Source of the DNA: Pyrus communis
Lineage: Eukaryota > Streptophyta > Magnoliopsida > Rosales > Rosaceae
Direction of reading: 5' to 3'
Assembly (NCBI RefSeq): GCF_963583255.1
Contig: NC_084814.1
Span: 23,892,315 to 23,956,314 of the forward strand
DNA: 64,000 nt
The notes below the pieces were generated by a model, which was not told the DNA's origin, ran no database searches, and worked only from the letters and a program-made list of their open reading frames with translations. How positions within the stretch are numbered: position 1 is the stretch's first letter; every line of letters begins with the position of its first letter. The position numbers were made by a program, and so were the translations under genes. This document shows, piece by piece, positions 33,143-44,033 of the stretch.

Positions 33143-34461
33143 TGATCAATTTCTATTTACTTTTGTTAAATATGGTCAACCCTGTGGTCAATATAAGATA
33201 AGTTGGTCACTAGCTACACCCGAGTGAATTTATCACATGAGTAAAGAAATGATAATGGAACGTTCGTTATTTAATCCAGAGTACCTGATCATATATAGTA
33301 TATTTTAGAAGGGAAAGGCTAAGGAAATTCTCTTAAAGTGTGACTCTTCATGAACTTTTTGATGTTTTGAATGCGAAAATTAAAGATGGAAAATAATTCA
33401 CGGCTAAGATTCCTTAATTAAGGGCTAGCTATCTGTGTTAAAAACCAATAAAATTAAGGAATATTTCCCTAGATTTTTTTATTTATTAATTTGATCTTTT
33501 TTCAATGCAGAATTGCTTTTAAATGATTGAGGAACAAGAACCTAGCTGAACCAAACAATGATATGGCTCAACTCTCACCCTTGTTTGTGAGGTCCAAATC
33601 CTTCCTAAAGAATATATTTTGGTGAAAGATGTGCCTGTGAAAAGCCTTGCTCCCTTTTTCCAGCTATAAAGAAAGAAAGATGCAAACAGATTTGAATATC
33701 CAATTAAGCTAACATATTTTTTTTCTTTTTTTATCTTCATCATTGCATGCAAGTAGATTGCTTTTTTGGCCTTCTTCCATGAACTGATTCTGAGTCACTC
33801 ACACCGCCATATCCCGACCTATATATATATTCCTTTCCTCCTAGTCCCTATTAATCTTAAGTCTCACGATCAATAGTAGAAAAATAACGCAAAATATAGC
33901 AGCATGCTTAATCAAGTTGGCTAGAGTAGTGTACTCTTTCATCTTCATCTAAGATAGGATCCCTAATCGCTTTTTGTGTTTGTATATACGTGTGTGTCTA
34001 TATATTGTATGCAATATGCTGATTTTATGGATAGTGAACACTGTCAGCAAATGGCATATACATCCGTGCAAAGGATCCACACAATGCACACGATAATGAC
34101 ATGAGAAAATGAAAGAAAAAGAATATAGGATGATGAAATAAATATCACTATCTATTGCACATAATGTATTGGTTCTCAGAGTTCAGATAATTATATGCCT
34201 CCAGCCACATGTTTATATCTTTTTAAGTCCTTAAAAAAAAAAAAAAAAAAAATACTGTAGAGGAACCCCTTGAGATTCCAAAATTCCTGTTATCATACAA
34301 CGTATAAATTATAAAATCAAATACAAAGACCAGACTTAATGGCCTCGTTTGATACAAATAATTGATTTGAGTATGAGTATTCACTATATTGAAGATATTT
34401 TAAATGAAGAGATTGATAAAAAAAATTCTTATTTTGTTCAAGTTGAAAGTAACTCATGAAG
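33143..34461. other. Downstream region of CYP78A, no further gene
   Basis: Contains the 3' UTR of the P450 and AT-rich intergenic DNA with an A run at ~34231. No coding region is supported. Confidence 0.4.
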
Positions 34462-35272
34462 AAAAGATATCTCTACTAATCCCCATAAAAATGGTCAGGG
34501 GCGGGACCATGAAGGGACCAGAATGGTCCCGGACCTACCCTAGCATTATTTTCGTAAAGAAAAACTAGATTTATCCCAACCAAAGAGAGAGGAAGTAGGC
34601 GAAAGATCTTGTCCTTCTAGAGTTTAATTTTTTTCACATGGTGTTGGTGGTTGTTGACAAGCTTGAATTCTGCTTCCATCCATATGCGATTTTCATGTTC
34701 TCGTTAGCCCTTTCTATTAGATTGTTTTCTTCCCAATTTTACACACAGCTCCCAACTGGTCGGAACATATTGATGAAAATGAGTTGAATTGTACAATCAA
34801 CACGATCATCAACTAGCAAACATCAAAATCGGACCAAAATCCAAAGTAGCAAAGTAGTGGCTAAGAGAAAAGATATCTCTACTAATCCTCATAAAAATCA
34901 TCAAGGGCGGGGCCATGAAGGGACCAGAATGGTCCCGGGTCTACCCTGGCATTATTTTCGCAAAGAAAAACTAGATTTATCCCAACCAGAGAGAAAGGAA
35001 GTAGGCGAAAGATCTTGTCCTTCTAGAGTTTAATATTTTTCACATGGTGTTGGTAGTTGTTGACAAGCTTGAATTCTGCTTCCATCCATGTGTGATTTTC
35101 ATGTTCTCGTTAGCCCTTTCTATTAGGTTGTTTTCTTCCCAATTTTACACAGCTCCCAACTGATCGAAACGTATTGATGAAAATGAGTTGAATTGTACAA
35201 TCAACACCATCATCACTTAGCAAACATCAAAACCGGACCAAAATCTAAAGTAGCAAAGTAGTGGCTGAGATG
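34462..35272. repeat. 406-bp tandem duplication
   Basis: 34462-34867 and 34868-35272 align throughout with few changes (starting AAAAGATATCTCTACTAATCC, including GAAGGGACCAGAATGGTCCC and GCGAAAGATCTTGTCCTTC). The right copy is followed by a 24-base T run and GGCTTCGCCATTGA, which recalls a transposon end. No open frame. Confidence 0.85.
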
Positions 35273-38200
35273 ATGACCAGACGATGGCTGAGAAATGAAT
35301 TCGTGAGCGTTTTGCAGTGCTGGTGTTGTTGATAGTGTTGCAATGTTTTTTTTTTTTTTTTTTTTTTTTAAACATTTTTTAGGGGTCCCTCCTAATTCAA
35401 AATTTTGGCTTCGCCATTGAAAATGGTATGATTAAAAAGGACAACCAGTGTTCATGAGTAACCTTCAACTTGGACAAAATAAGAAATTTGTAAAACCTCT
35501 CTATCAAACGAGGCTAATGTGTTCTAAATTAGCTAAAGCGTTACAGATGTATTAGCTTCTAAAAAAAACATGTCTAAATTTGTTGCAGTTTTGGAAGTGT
35601 TGTGACAACTTCATGATATCCAAATACAAATTAAGCGAGGTGTTGTGACAGGTTGCTCCCTTGGATTCGAGTTGTGGAAACAGTTACTTTACAAAGTACA
35701 AGTAAGGCTACGTACGATAAACGTTTCCAAATGAAAAACTTTGTTTGCTTGGGGTCACCCTTTTACCAATCTAGCCACATGTATGTTTGTGGTATCATGT
35801 CAATAAAGTCACAAAACATTTCCGCATGTGATCACGCAAGGATCTATACCAGAAAATATTGGATGCCAAAAGTTTGAAAAAGAATTATGTGAGTCACTAC
35901 TTGGCATCTATAGCAAAGCTAGCTAGTATCCCAAAGCCTAAATTTGTGGGTTGCAAAGCGAATTTAGGTTATTGTGTTGATGCAAAAAATACTCGTAAAA
36001 GGAATCGTTCTTTAATTTATCCACCAATAAACGTCAGGCTTTGAATCCCAGTTTTTCCATCTTCTTCTCTAAGCCTTCCATATTTCTGCATCTGAATATT
36101 ACAAGACTGAATATTGCTACTGCCTTTGCTTGCATATAGTTCATAACCATTTTTTCTTATTTTTTCCCCCATAACCTCTAATTCTATATAAAGCTTTCTA
36201 ACTAGATTGTTAATTTGTTCTTGGATTAGTCAAGCGTAACTACACATCAAGGTTTGATCGTGAGATAACTACAACTCATGCCTACTCTCCACTCGCAAAA
36301 ATGAACCTAGCCCCCAATTTTGTTCCTTAATTACAATGGAAACATCAAGATATTGAGGGAATATCTAACAATACTGTTTTGTTTCCTTACCAATATGCGT
36401 GGAAATTGAAACGACAGAGTTATATGTGCAAAGTCCAATTTTTCTTCAATGGTTTGGGACTACTGAGTAGACCGGGAATGAAGAGTTATATGTGAAAAGT
36501 CCAATTTTTCTTCAATGGTTTGGGACTACTGAGTAGACCGGGAATGAACGGTTAAGATGGATTATAAAAAATTGAACGTTGAAAATTGTTTAAAGAGACA
36601 AGCTATTAGTAGGCTGGATTACCAAAGACAAACCTGTGCAAGTCATAAAAATCAATGGCATGCACCTACAGAACCCATCTAACAGAGTTTAAAACGGATC
36701 ATAATACCAAATCACCATTACAACAAGCATGGAGCAGATCAACCCCACACTTATCTTCATGTTTTTCCATGAGGAGAAGAGGTCATCATGATTTTGGCTA
36801 ACCAAGTTTTCAATAAAGAATGAGTAAGTACAATTCAGGCTGCCTACTCCGTCGACTGGAAAACCCTAGCTAAGTCCGAAACCCTAAAGAAGCACGTCTG
36901 GGCGAATCATCGTCCACCACCCTAACCACAAACCCCTACTAAACTAAATTATTTTTTACCATTAATTATATCGTATCATGCATATTGTGGCAAGATATTC
37001 TATAAAACCACAGTCGCTTTACATAATTTCATGCGTATTAATCAAGTGGCTGGGATCATGATCAAGGATCAACTAATTGTTGTTTTTTTATAAATATTAT
37101 GTGGGTACAGGGGTTCATTATATGCTCTTGTTGGATGCTTTTCCAACATATGTTTTAACAAACAAATTTATTTTGAATACCATATGAACTGCTACACTTT
37201 TTATTTTTTTATTTGTCATATGAATTAAAATTTAAAGTAATTTATCTTTATTCAAAATAAGTCATTAGCAAGGCACATGACTTGTGTTCAGGGTTATTTT
37301 GGACACTTCCCTTTATAATAAGTTTGCCTTCGACAAAAATAATTCTAGGGTTTCTCAAAATATACAAAAAGGAGGTTGATCTGGCATACAAGGATCTAAG
37401 TGTTTTGCCGTTCAAAAAAGGGGAATGATCTGCACTTGCTTCTTTGTGTTTCAAAGTAAAGATGGCTTAAAAATGTAAAGTCATTGGGGATCCTATGGTA
37501 AAGTTTTTTTTTTTTTTTTTTTTTTTTTTTGAACAAAATCCAATGGTAAAGTTGGATGATATTCTTTATGTTCATATGAAAAATTAAAAAAAAATGTATA
37601 AGTTCTTAAGACATTTCAAAAGATTTCCCCTTTAACAACTAACATGTTAAATTAAACAAAAAATTGAGAAAAAGCAAATTGTGCTAGCTCCTTCCTCATC
37701 CCATTTGCATGGGCCACTTTGCTCAACTCTGCATATAATTGTACATATGCACATATAATTAGTGATGTCAATAGGCCGGACAATTGATCGATCAATAGGG
37801 ACTTTCTTTGTGATCCCAGATAGGAAGAAAAACCAGACCCAGCTGTAGGGTACATAAATTTTTTGAAATCCAAGTTGTATTGCTGCGGCAATGGTTTCAC
37901 ACATGTATTAACGGAAATGAGTAGTTTAGTTTATCTTAACAATTATATGTGGGTCCTAAGAAAGCTTTGATGTTTAATTTGTTTATTCTTTATTAGTGTT
38001 AAATGGGATCCGCAAAGACATGTCCTTCTACATGCTTCTATAATTATGCATTCCCTTCTTCATCATCTCTATCATTATGTGATTTACAATGATGACAATC
38101 ACAATAGTTAATGATGATTACGCGGAGAGAGTGACCATCTCATCTTAGTGGTTTTTTTTCAAACGATATCGTTAATGGCTTAAATTGTTAGTTGTTAGGG

Positions 38201-38617
38201 GGGATGAAGATGGGGATCAAACCCACACTAGAGTGCATAAGTATTATTGCTTTTTGCCACTACTAGTGGCAGATCTAGGGTTCAAACCTTGGAAGCTCTC
38301 AGTGTTAAAAGTCCAAGTTTTTTAAATAGACACATAATGCAATTTATTCACCGAGGCATTTCGTTGAAGACTTGTGGGCTTGTTGTCGTTAGCTAAATCA
38401 AGTTTTGCACATGTCAAAAGATATCGACATATGCTGAAACAATCTAATGAGTGATAATAAAAAAAATTGTCGAATGTTGTTGACGCAACCTACAAGAGAT
38501 ATCTCCCCAGACACTTGGTGTGCACAAAAAGGAAACATACCAAATATTCAAAGGGTCCTCAGAAGACCTTCACATGCATATATCTCATACTTTAGATAGT
38601 CTTGGAACCACTTCAAT
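35273..38617. other. Gene-poor intergenic DNA
   Basis: No gene is supported in 3.3 kb. Poly-T tracts occur at 35346-35369 and 37506-37530. Short open frames (e.g. 37652-37900 minus) show no recognisable domain. A 66-bp tandem repeat at 36416 is listed separately. Confidence 0.4.
36416..36547. repeat. 66-bp tandem duplication
   Basis: Two copies of a unit starting AGAGTTATATGTG and ending GTAGACCGGGAATGA differ at only one position, so the duplication is recent. Confidence 0.9.
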
Positions 38618-38648
38618 CCCAATGTGCATCCATCTCAATGTAAAAAGA

Positions 38649-38690
<42 letters not shown>

Positions 38691-38775
38691 AGAAGTCCCA
38701 ATGTGCATCCATCTCAATGTAAAAAGAATATGTATATATATGTATATATATATATATAGACACACACACACATAC
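38618..38775. repeat. 79-bp duplication with TA/CA microsatellites
   Basis: CCCAATGTGCATCCATCTCA..AAAAGAATATGTATATAT occurs at 38618 and 38697. Each copy runs into a (TA)n tract (38655-38687 and 38731-38758), and the second continues into a (CA)n tract. Confidence 0.85.
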
Positions 38776-38938
38776 GCAATTTCTCACCTTTTTGACGCGA
38801 GAAAAAAAGTTAAGTGTCTATATGATTATACTAATATACTTCTCAACTGGAATGTAATTAAAATTAAGGGGAGTGCGCTAGCTTATAGCCTAAGAGGCAA
38901 CTTTTGACAAATCTAACATATAATGGTGTGCATAACAT

Positions 38939-39892
38939 TTCTTGTGGCTTACAGTGCATAATTGTCTTCCTACTCGGGAAGCCTTGTACCGACGACGGTC
39001 CTCTCTGAACTCTACTTGTCCTATTTGCTGCTGCCATGATGAAACCATTGAGCACATTTTCCTTGCTTGCTCTTGGGTTGAGCCAATTTGGTTTGGTGGG
39101 GCTTTGGGGTATAAATTGGATCGTCTTTCTCTCCCGTCTTGGCTGGACTGGATTCAGAAGGTATTCTCTCCGACTTTATGCAACTTTGGAGATACAATGT
39201 GGAGACAATCTTATATTGTTTTTACATGTTGGTGTATTTGGAAAGCTCATTGTGATTTTGTTTTCAAAGGGATGTCTGTTAACCCTTTAAAAGTCTTGGC
39301 GGATGTTTCTGCGGCTATGAGCTCGTTTTTTGGTGCTAAGGCAATGGCTGGGGTTAGGGGAGGGGGTGACGGGAGGAGGGGTACCCAGGTGGCGCGGTGG
39401 TGTGCTCTGGCCTTTCCTTTTGTGAAGATTAATGTGGATGCTAGTTGGTCCAAGGCCTCAAAGATGGGATTTGTTGGATTGATTGCGCGGGACATGGAGA
39501 GAAAATTCGTGGCTGCAGCGCGGTATGCTATATCTGCTCCTTCTGCTGCTGCAGCGGAGGCTTATGCGTTGCTGTACGGGTGCCAACTTGGTGACGAGTT
39601 GGGAATAAGGTATGTAATTCTTGAGTCGGACTCCCTTGAAGCGATTAATTGTTTATCTAGTTCGCTGTCTAGGGGTAGTTGGGAGGCTTTCCCGGTGCTG
39701 GCTCGGGTTAAACAACTGGGGGGGAAGTTCTTTGATTGCCGATGGTCTTGGGTGCCCCGTTCTGCAAATGGCGTGGCTCACAAGATTGCATCGGGTGGTT
39801 TTACGGAGATGAGTGATGTCGTTTGGGTCGTTAGGCCCCCATCTTCGTTGGTCTTTGTATTGAACAATGACGGACTACCTTGTCCTCATTAA
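38939..39892 (+). mobile_element. 5'-truncated LINE: zf-RVT and RNase H domains
   Basis: The open frame starts without an ATG (first residues LWLTVHNCLPT). It encodes a zinc-binding reverse-transcriptase C-terminal domain (CPIC......E.IEHIFLACSWVEPIW) followed by an RNase H domain of the non-LTR type: VNVDAS-like KINVDASWSKA, GLIARD, AAAAEAYAL..G, ESDSLEAI, and VPRSANGVAHKIA. The reverse-transcriptase and endonuclease parts that should precede it are missing, so it is a 5'-truncated insertion, normal for LINEs. Stop at 39890. The frame is uninterrupted over 316 codons, suggesting moderate age. No poly-A tail or target duplication was found by eye. Confidence 0.85.
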
Positions 39893-40698
39893 TTTGTTTT
39901 GGTGGTGCTAGGGCTGACACCTCTACTTGGTGGAGGGGTCTTTGTGGTTTACCCATTGTCACTGCCTGTTTATTGTATGTATGTTTGCCTCTCTGTAGGC
40001 CTTTTATGATATGGTATCTGGTGTTCAAAAACATGGTTTGTGAGAGAAAGTTTGACTGCTTATGTATTATTGACTGCCAAAAGAGATTAGGCGGTCAGTT
40101 GTTTAAACTACTAAGTTCTTGGTTAGGTGCATGATCATTTAGTTTAGTAACACTCAATTACTATTTAGTTGGACGAAGTTCTGAGTTCAAATTTCATATT
40201 AATAATAACGTCGATGCTTGTTATAATTTGCCTTAGTCTTTCCTAGCTAGCTTAGATAACCATGCAGTGTGCCGGGTTCTAGAGCACATCCATGATCCAT
40301 ATTCACTTTTCATCGTTTTAATACCAATACGAGAAGATCAAAACGGTTGTTTTAGTACCATATGCATTCTTATTGTTTTAGTTTTCAATTTCTTTTTTAA
40401 AACTGAAAATCTCGTTTGATAACTACTTTCAGCTTTTATTTTTCAAAAAAATTAAAAACTAAAATGTGCAAAGTTACTTTATCGAGTTTTCAAGTTTTGG
40501 TTTCAGTTTGTCTTGGGCTTGAAGCCCAACAAAAGTAACATCAACAGACCAATTTTGGGTGAAAAATAAGAAGTCATCCTGAGCCCACATTAGGAGCAGC
40601 CCATTTCATAGAAAACTGAACCAAACGCTGCGTTTTGGTAGCTAAGGAACAATCAAAAACCCTGCTCTCACAGTGAGCTTCTCTCTCTCTCTCTCAAA
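39893..40698 (+). promoter_or_regulatory. LINE 3' flank and upstream region of the PPR gene
   Basis: 40510-40610 holds three AGCCCA/GCCCA motifs (site II in reverse, near 40518, 40580 and 40597), and a (CT)n tract at 40681-40694 lies directly before the ATG. Site II elements are common upstream of nuclear genes for mitochondrial proteins. The rest (39893-40500) is probable LINE 3' sequence and unassigned DNA. Confidence 0.45.
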
Positions 40699-41508
40699 AT
40701 GTGGCCTTTACAGTCTCTGCAACTCCGGCGGCTTCTCCTCCGCTATCTCTCCAGCTCCTTTTCATCGCCGTCGTCTTCCCAAACACTCCAAACCCACATC
40801 CCGGTTCTCTCCCAAAACCCCAACCATTTGCGCCATTCCCAACCCGCCATAACCACCGCAACAAGCTCCCACTTTCTCTGTCTACCCCATTTCTCTCTCT
40901 CTAAACCCTTCTCGTCCTCCGCCCCACCGACCCAAGATGCAGATCAATCCGAATTGGCTCAGTCTCTCTCCTCCGAGCTCCTCCAGGACCCCAGCTCCGA
41001 CCCCCTCTCCGTAACCCAACGCCTCCAGTTGAGCTTCTCTCACATCACTCCAACCCCTTCCCTGGTCCTCTCCGTACTTAATCAGTCCCCCGAGGCCGAC
41101 CGTACGGTTCTTGGGTTTAACCAGTGGCTGATCTCGAACCGTAATTTCGAGCACACCGACGAGACCCTATCGTATTTTGTGGATTACTTTGGCAGGAGGA
41201 AGGATTTCAAGGTGACCCACGATGTGATTGTGAGTTCAGGTGGAGTTGCTGGGGCGAAAACTTTTGCTTCCGCCATTGATAGGCTGGTGAGAGCTGGGAG
41301 GCCTGCTCAGGCTGTTTCTTTCTTTGAGAAGATGGAGAAGGATTATGGGCTGAAGCGCGAAAAAGATTCGCTGAAATTGGTTATCGAAAAGCTCTGCGAA
41401 AACGGGTTTGCAGGCAATGCTGAGAAAATGGTGAAGGGTTTGGCCAATGAGTTTTTCCCTGATGGGTATATGTGTGATTTGCTGATCAAGGGTTGGTGTG
41501 TTGATGGG
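40699..41508 (+). pseudogene. PNM1: PNM1-like PPR gene, 5' half (disrupted by retrotransposon)
   Basis: 270 codons are open, from ATG at 40699 to the insertion. The N-terminus (MWPLQSLQLRRLLLRYLSSS) is Arg/Ser/Leu-rich without acids, a mitochondrial presequence pattern. PPR-like helices follow, e.g. TFASAIDRLVRAGRPAQAVSFFEKME and SLKLVIEKLCENGFAGNAEKMV. The frame runs into the retrotransposon, whose first bases (TGA) give an immediate stop after ..CVDG. The other half is at 55751-56548. Identity with PNM1 (a dual nuclear/mitochondrial PPR protein, At5g60960 in Arabidopsis) rests on the basic C-terminal tail in the other half, total length (534 codons across both) and its neighbour CstF50. A truncated protein could still be made and imported. 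Confidence 0.8.
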
Positions 41509-42515
41509 TGATAGGAGCATATTCATGCGATTTAAATGGCTTGTTCTCGTGCATTTACGTTATGTTTCTCTAGTTATTTTAGTCCTTTATGCTTCTTTTG
41601 TGTGTTTTCAGGTTCTAAGGGCTTAGGGAGCAAGAAAGTGCATTTTGAGGCTATTTGGGGCACTTTTGGGCATGGATTGGATAGCTTAATCATGGAGCAA
41701 AGAGGATGGACGAAATTGAAGCCTTGTATGCTCTTTGGGGACATAAAACAAAGGGCCTAGCCCAATCAAACAAATCCTTTGAGCCATGGAAAACCTCTAG
41801 CCCAAATCAAACATTCTATGCCATGCAAACCAACCTATTTTAGGCCCATTCTATGTACTTAAACCCTAGCCCTTTAAACTAGCCATATTATGATTTATTC
41901 ACTTCCATACTCTTCTTTATTCCACATGCATTCACACACATGCACATCATTCACTCACATTTCCTAGCCATGCATCACTTTAACCCACATTTTCACCCAT
42001 TTACACACACATGCACTCACATGCATTTCAAGCACAAAACACCTTCAATGCCGTGACTTCCCCTTCATTCCATCCATTCCACATGCAATTCCAACCTAAC
42101 CCACGTGCAACTTTTCATCATTGCACCACAAATCAGCCACTCACATGCATTCACACACACTTCACACAAACAACAAGTCTTTGCCGTGCCTTCCACACCA
42201 ATTCCAGCTTTTCTTCATCATTGCAGCCACTTTGCCCTTTTATTTATGCATTAAACCTATTTCCTTTCCCTAAATTGCAGCCACAATCCACACCTTTCCA
42301 ACCTAGCTGCATCCTACATACATTAATTAGTCATTCTTTTCATATTGCACTCACATGCATTCACATGCATTTCAAGAAGCAAAACAACATTGTGCCGTGA
42401 GCTTCCCTTGCATTTTCAGCTTTCCTCCTTGCATTCACATGCATTTCCAACCTAACATTCCATTCTTTAATCATTCCTAGCTGCCATTCACATGTTCTCC
42501 CATCCATTCTCTCCC

Positions 42516-42522
42516 TATAAAA
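42516..42522 (+). promoter_or_regulatory. LTR TATA box
   Basis: CCCTATAAAACC in the 5' LTR; the same box is at 54447-54453 in the 3' LTR. It likely marks the U3/R boundary about 30 bases downstream. The 3' LTR copy could drive transcription out into the PPR remnant and its flank. Confidence 0.55.
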
Positions 42523-42687
42523 CCATGCATTGCATTCATACAATTCATTCATTCACTCCCCATACACTCTTCCATTTCTGTGCAGTTTTTCTCCTCCATT
42601 GCAGCCACTATCCAACCACTTCCCATCCCTCCAAAACACTTCACATAATCCCCAAAGCTCACCTTAGACCTTGTGCTACAACAACGA

Positions 42688-42868
42688 GGAAGAGAATAGT
42701 GCCTAAACGTTCATACAATTCAAGTTTGAGTTGTTGGAATGTTTAGGTGTTTCTTTGATTTCAATGTTTAAATTCAATTTTCTTTGTTTTGTAATGGAAG
42801 AGAAGAGTGCCTAAACGTTCATACAATTCAAGTTTGAGTTGTTGGAATGTTTAGGTGTTTCTTTGATT
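42688..42868 (+). repeat. 108-bp tandem repeat inside the LTR
   Basis: GGAAGAGAA(T/G)AGTGCCTAAACG..GGTGTTTCTTTGATTTCAA occurs twice with a 108-bp period. The same pair is present in the 3' LTR (about 54619-54800), so it predates this insertion. Confidence 0.85.
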
Positions 42869-43819
42869 TCAAAGTTATGAGGAACTAAACCCCCCTTTAG
42901 CTAGGGGGTGATTCGAAACTATGTTTATACTTGCAATATGAATTGATTACTTTTGGTTGGAATTTCATAAGTTGTGGATTCAATTCGTTTAACCGTTTGA
43001 TTGATAACTTATTTATGTACGTTTATTAAGAATGCGCGCTTAATTTTCATGCATGAATATGACGCTAGAATATAAGTGAGTTTCACCTAATAGTTACGAA
43101 CTTATATTCACAAGTAGTGGAGGTTGTTTATAAACAATCGCGTTAAACGAATTCTTGGCATAAGTTTCATGCGTATTCCATAGTAACGAATGCCTCGTCA
43201 ACACTTATAATTTTCATTGAACTTAATGATCTTGGTTGAATGTCTCTATCATGCGTATTCCATAGTTAGGGACTTTGATTAAGAATAATTTGGTTGTAAT
43301 GCGTATCCCATTCAATCCAATGAATCTAGGGAAATCTGAAAGTTAATTTAAGCGAACCTAATTAACTTGGGGCATTGAGTTTCATAATTTATCGAAAGAC
43401 CAACCGAAAGTCAATCTTGTTTTGCAAGTGTAACATGTGTGGAGAAGAACCCCTTGGCTATTCCATCATCCATATTTTCATCACATTCATATTTACGTTT
43501 ATTCGTTTTACAATTTGCTTAGTTTATTAACTTGTTTTGTTATTTCAATTTTCGTCAAATCAAACTTCCCCCCCTTATTTTGTTAAGTCTTAATCATTTG
43601 ATTTGTCTTATTTTATGTTTTTAAGTATTTGGAGTCTTTTGAACTTGTTTTGAGTCTTTTAAGTTTGTCTTAGTGTTTTAAAAGTTAGTTTTATTTATTT
43701 AAGTCAAGTGTTTAGCATCCCTAGTTAATCCCCGGTTAGAACGATCCATACTTACATCATTACTACAATTGTCACAAATAGGGTTTAGTTTGTGTGCGTA
43801 TAAATCACGCATCAATTTT

Positions 43820-43837
43820 TGGCGCCGTTGCCGGGGA
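43820..43837 (+). other. Primer-binding site (tRNA-Asp type)
   Basis: TGGCGCCGTTGCCGGGGA lies five bases after the 5' LTR. It is complementary to the 3' end of plant tRNA-Asp (..CCCCGGCAACGGCGCCA), as used by Athila-group elements. Confidence 0.85.
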
Positions 43838-44033
43838 TTGGCAAATTTGCTAATCCCTTATCTTGAGTCTTGTTTAAATTGTTTAGTTTCTGTTTTGTTT
43901 TAATTTTTTTTTTTTTGCACCGTGTGTATGTGTTTTGTTTTTGTGCCGTGTGTGGCAACTTGTTTTCTTACTTGTGCCAAGTCTATTAAGTTGGTTATTT
44001 ATCTTGTTTACTTTTGTGTGTAGGTACTAGTTT

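Larger units (their letters stand above)
41509..43814 (+). repeat. 5' LTR (2306 bp)
   Basis: Starts TGATAGGAGCATATTC and ends ATAAATCACGCATCA. Contains CACATGCATT-type short repeats at 41930-42370, a TATAAAA promoter box at 42516-42522, and a 108-bp internal tandem repeat (42688-42868). Small open frames in it recur identically in the other LTR and are not genes. Confidence 0.95.

Noticed and set aside
37647..37904. Minus-strand ORFs of 85 and 82 codons
   Set aside because: No start context, splice partners or recognisable domain; two overlapping frames are equally open.
38618..38775. A CRISPR-like direct repeat
   Set aside because: Only two copies with microsatellite tracts between them in a plant genome; a simple duplication explains it.
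41536..42746. Small ORFs in the LTR (74, 129, 84 codons)
   Set aside because: They recur unchanged or nearly so in the 3' LTR and are low-complexity His/Thr-rich translations of CACATGCATT repeats.
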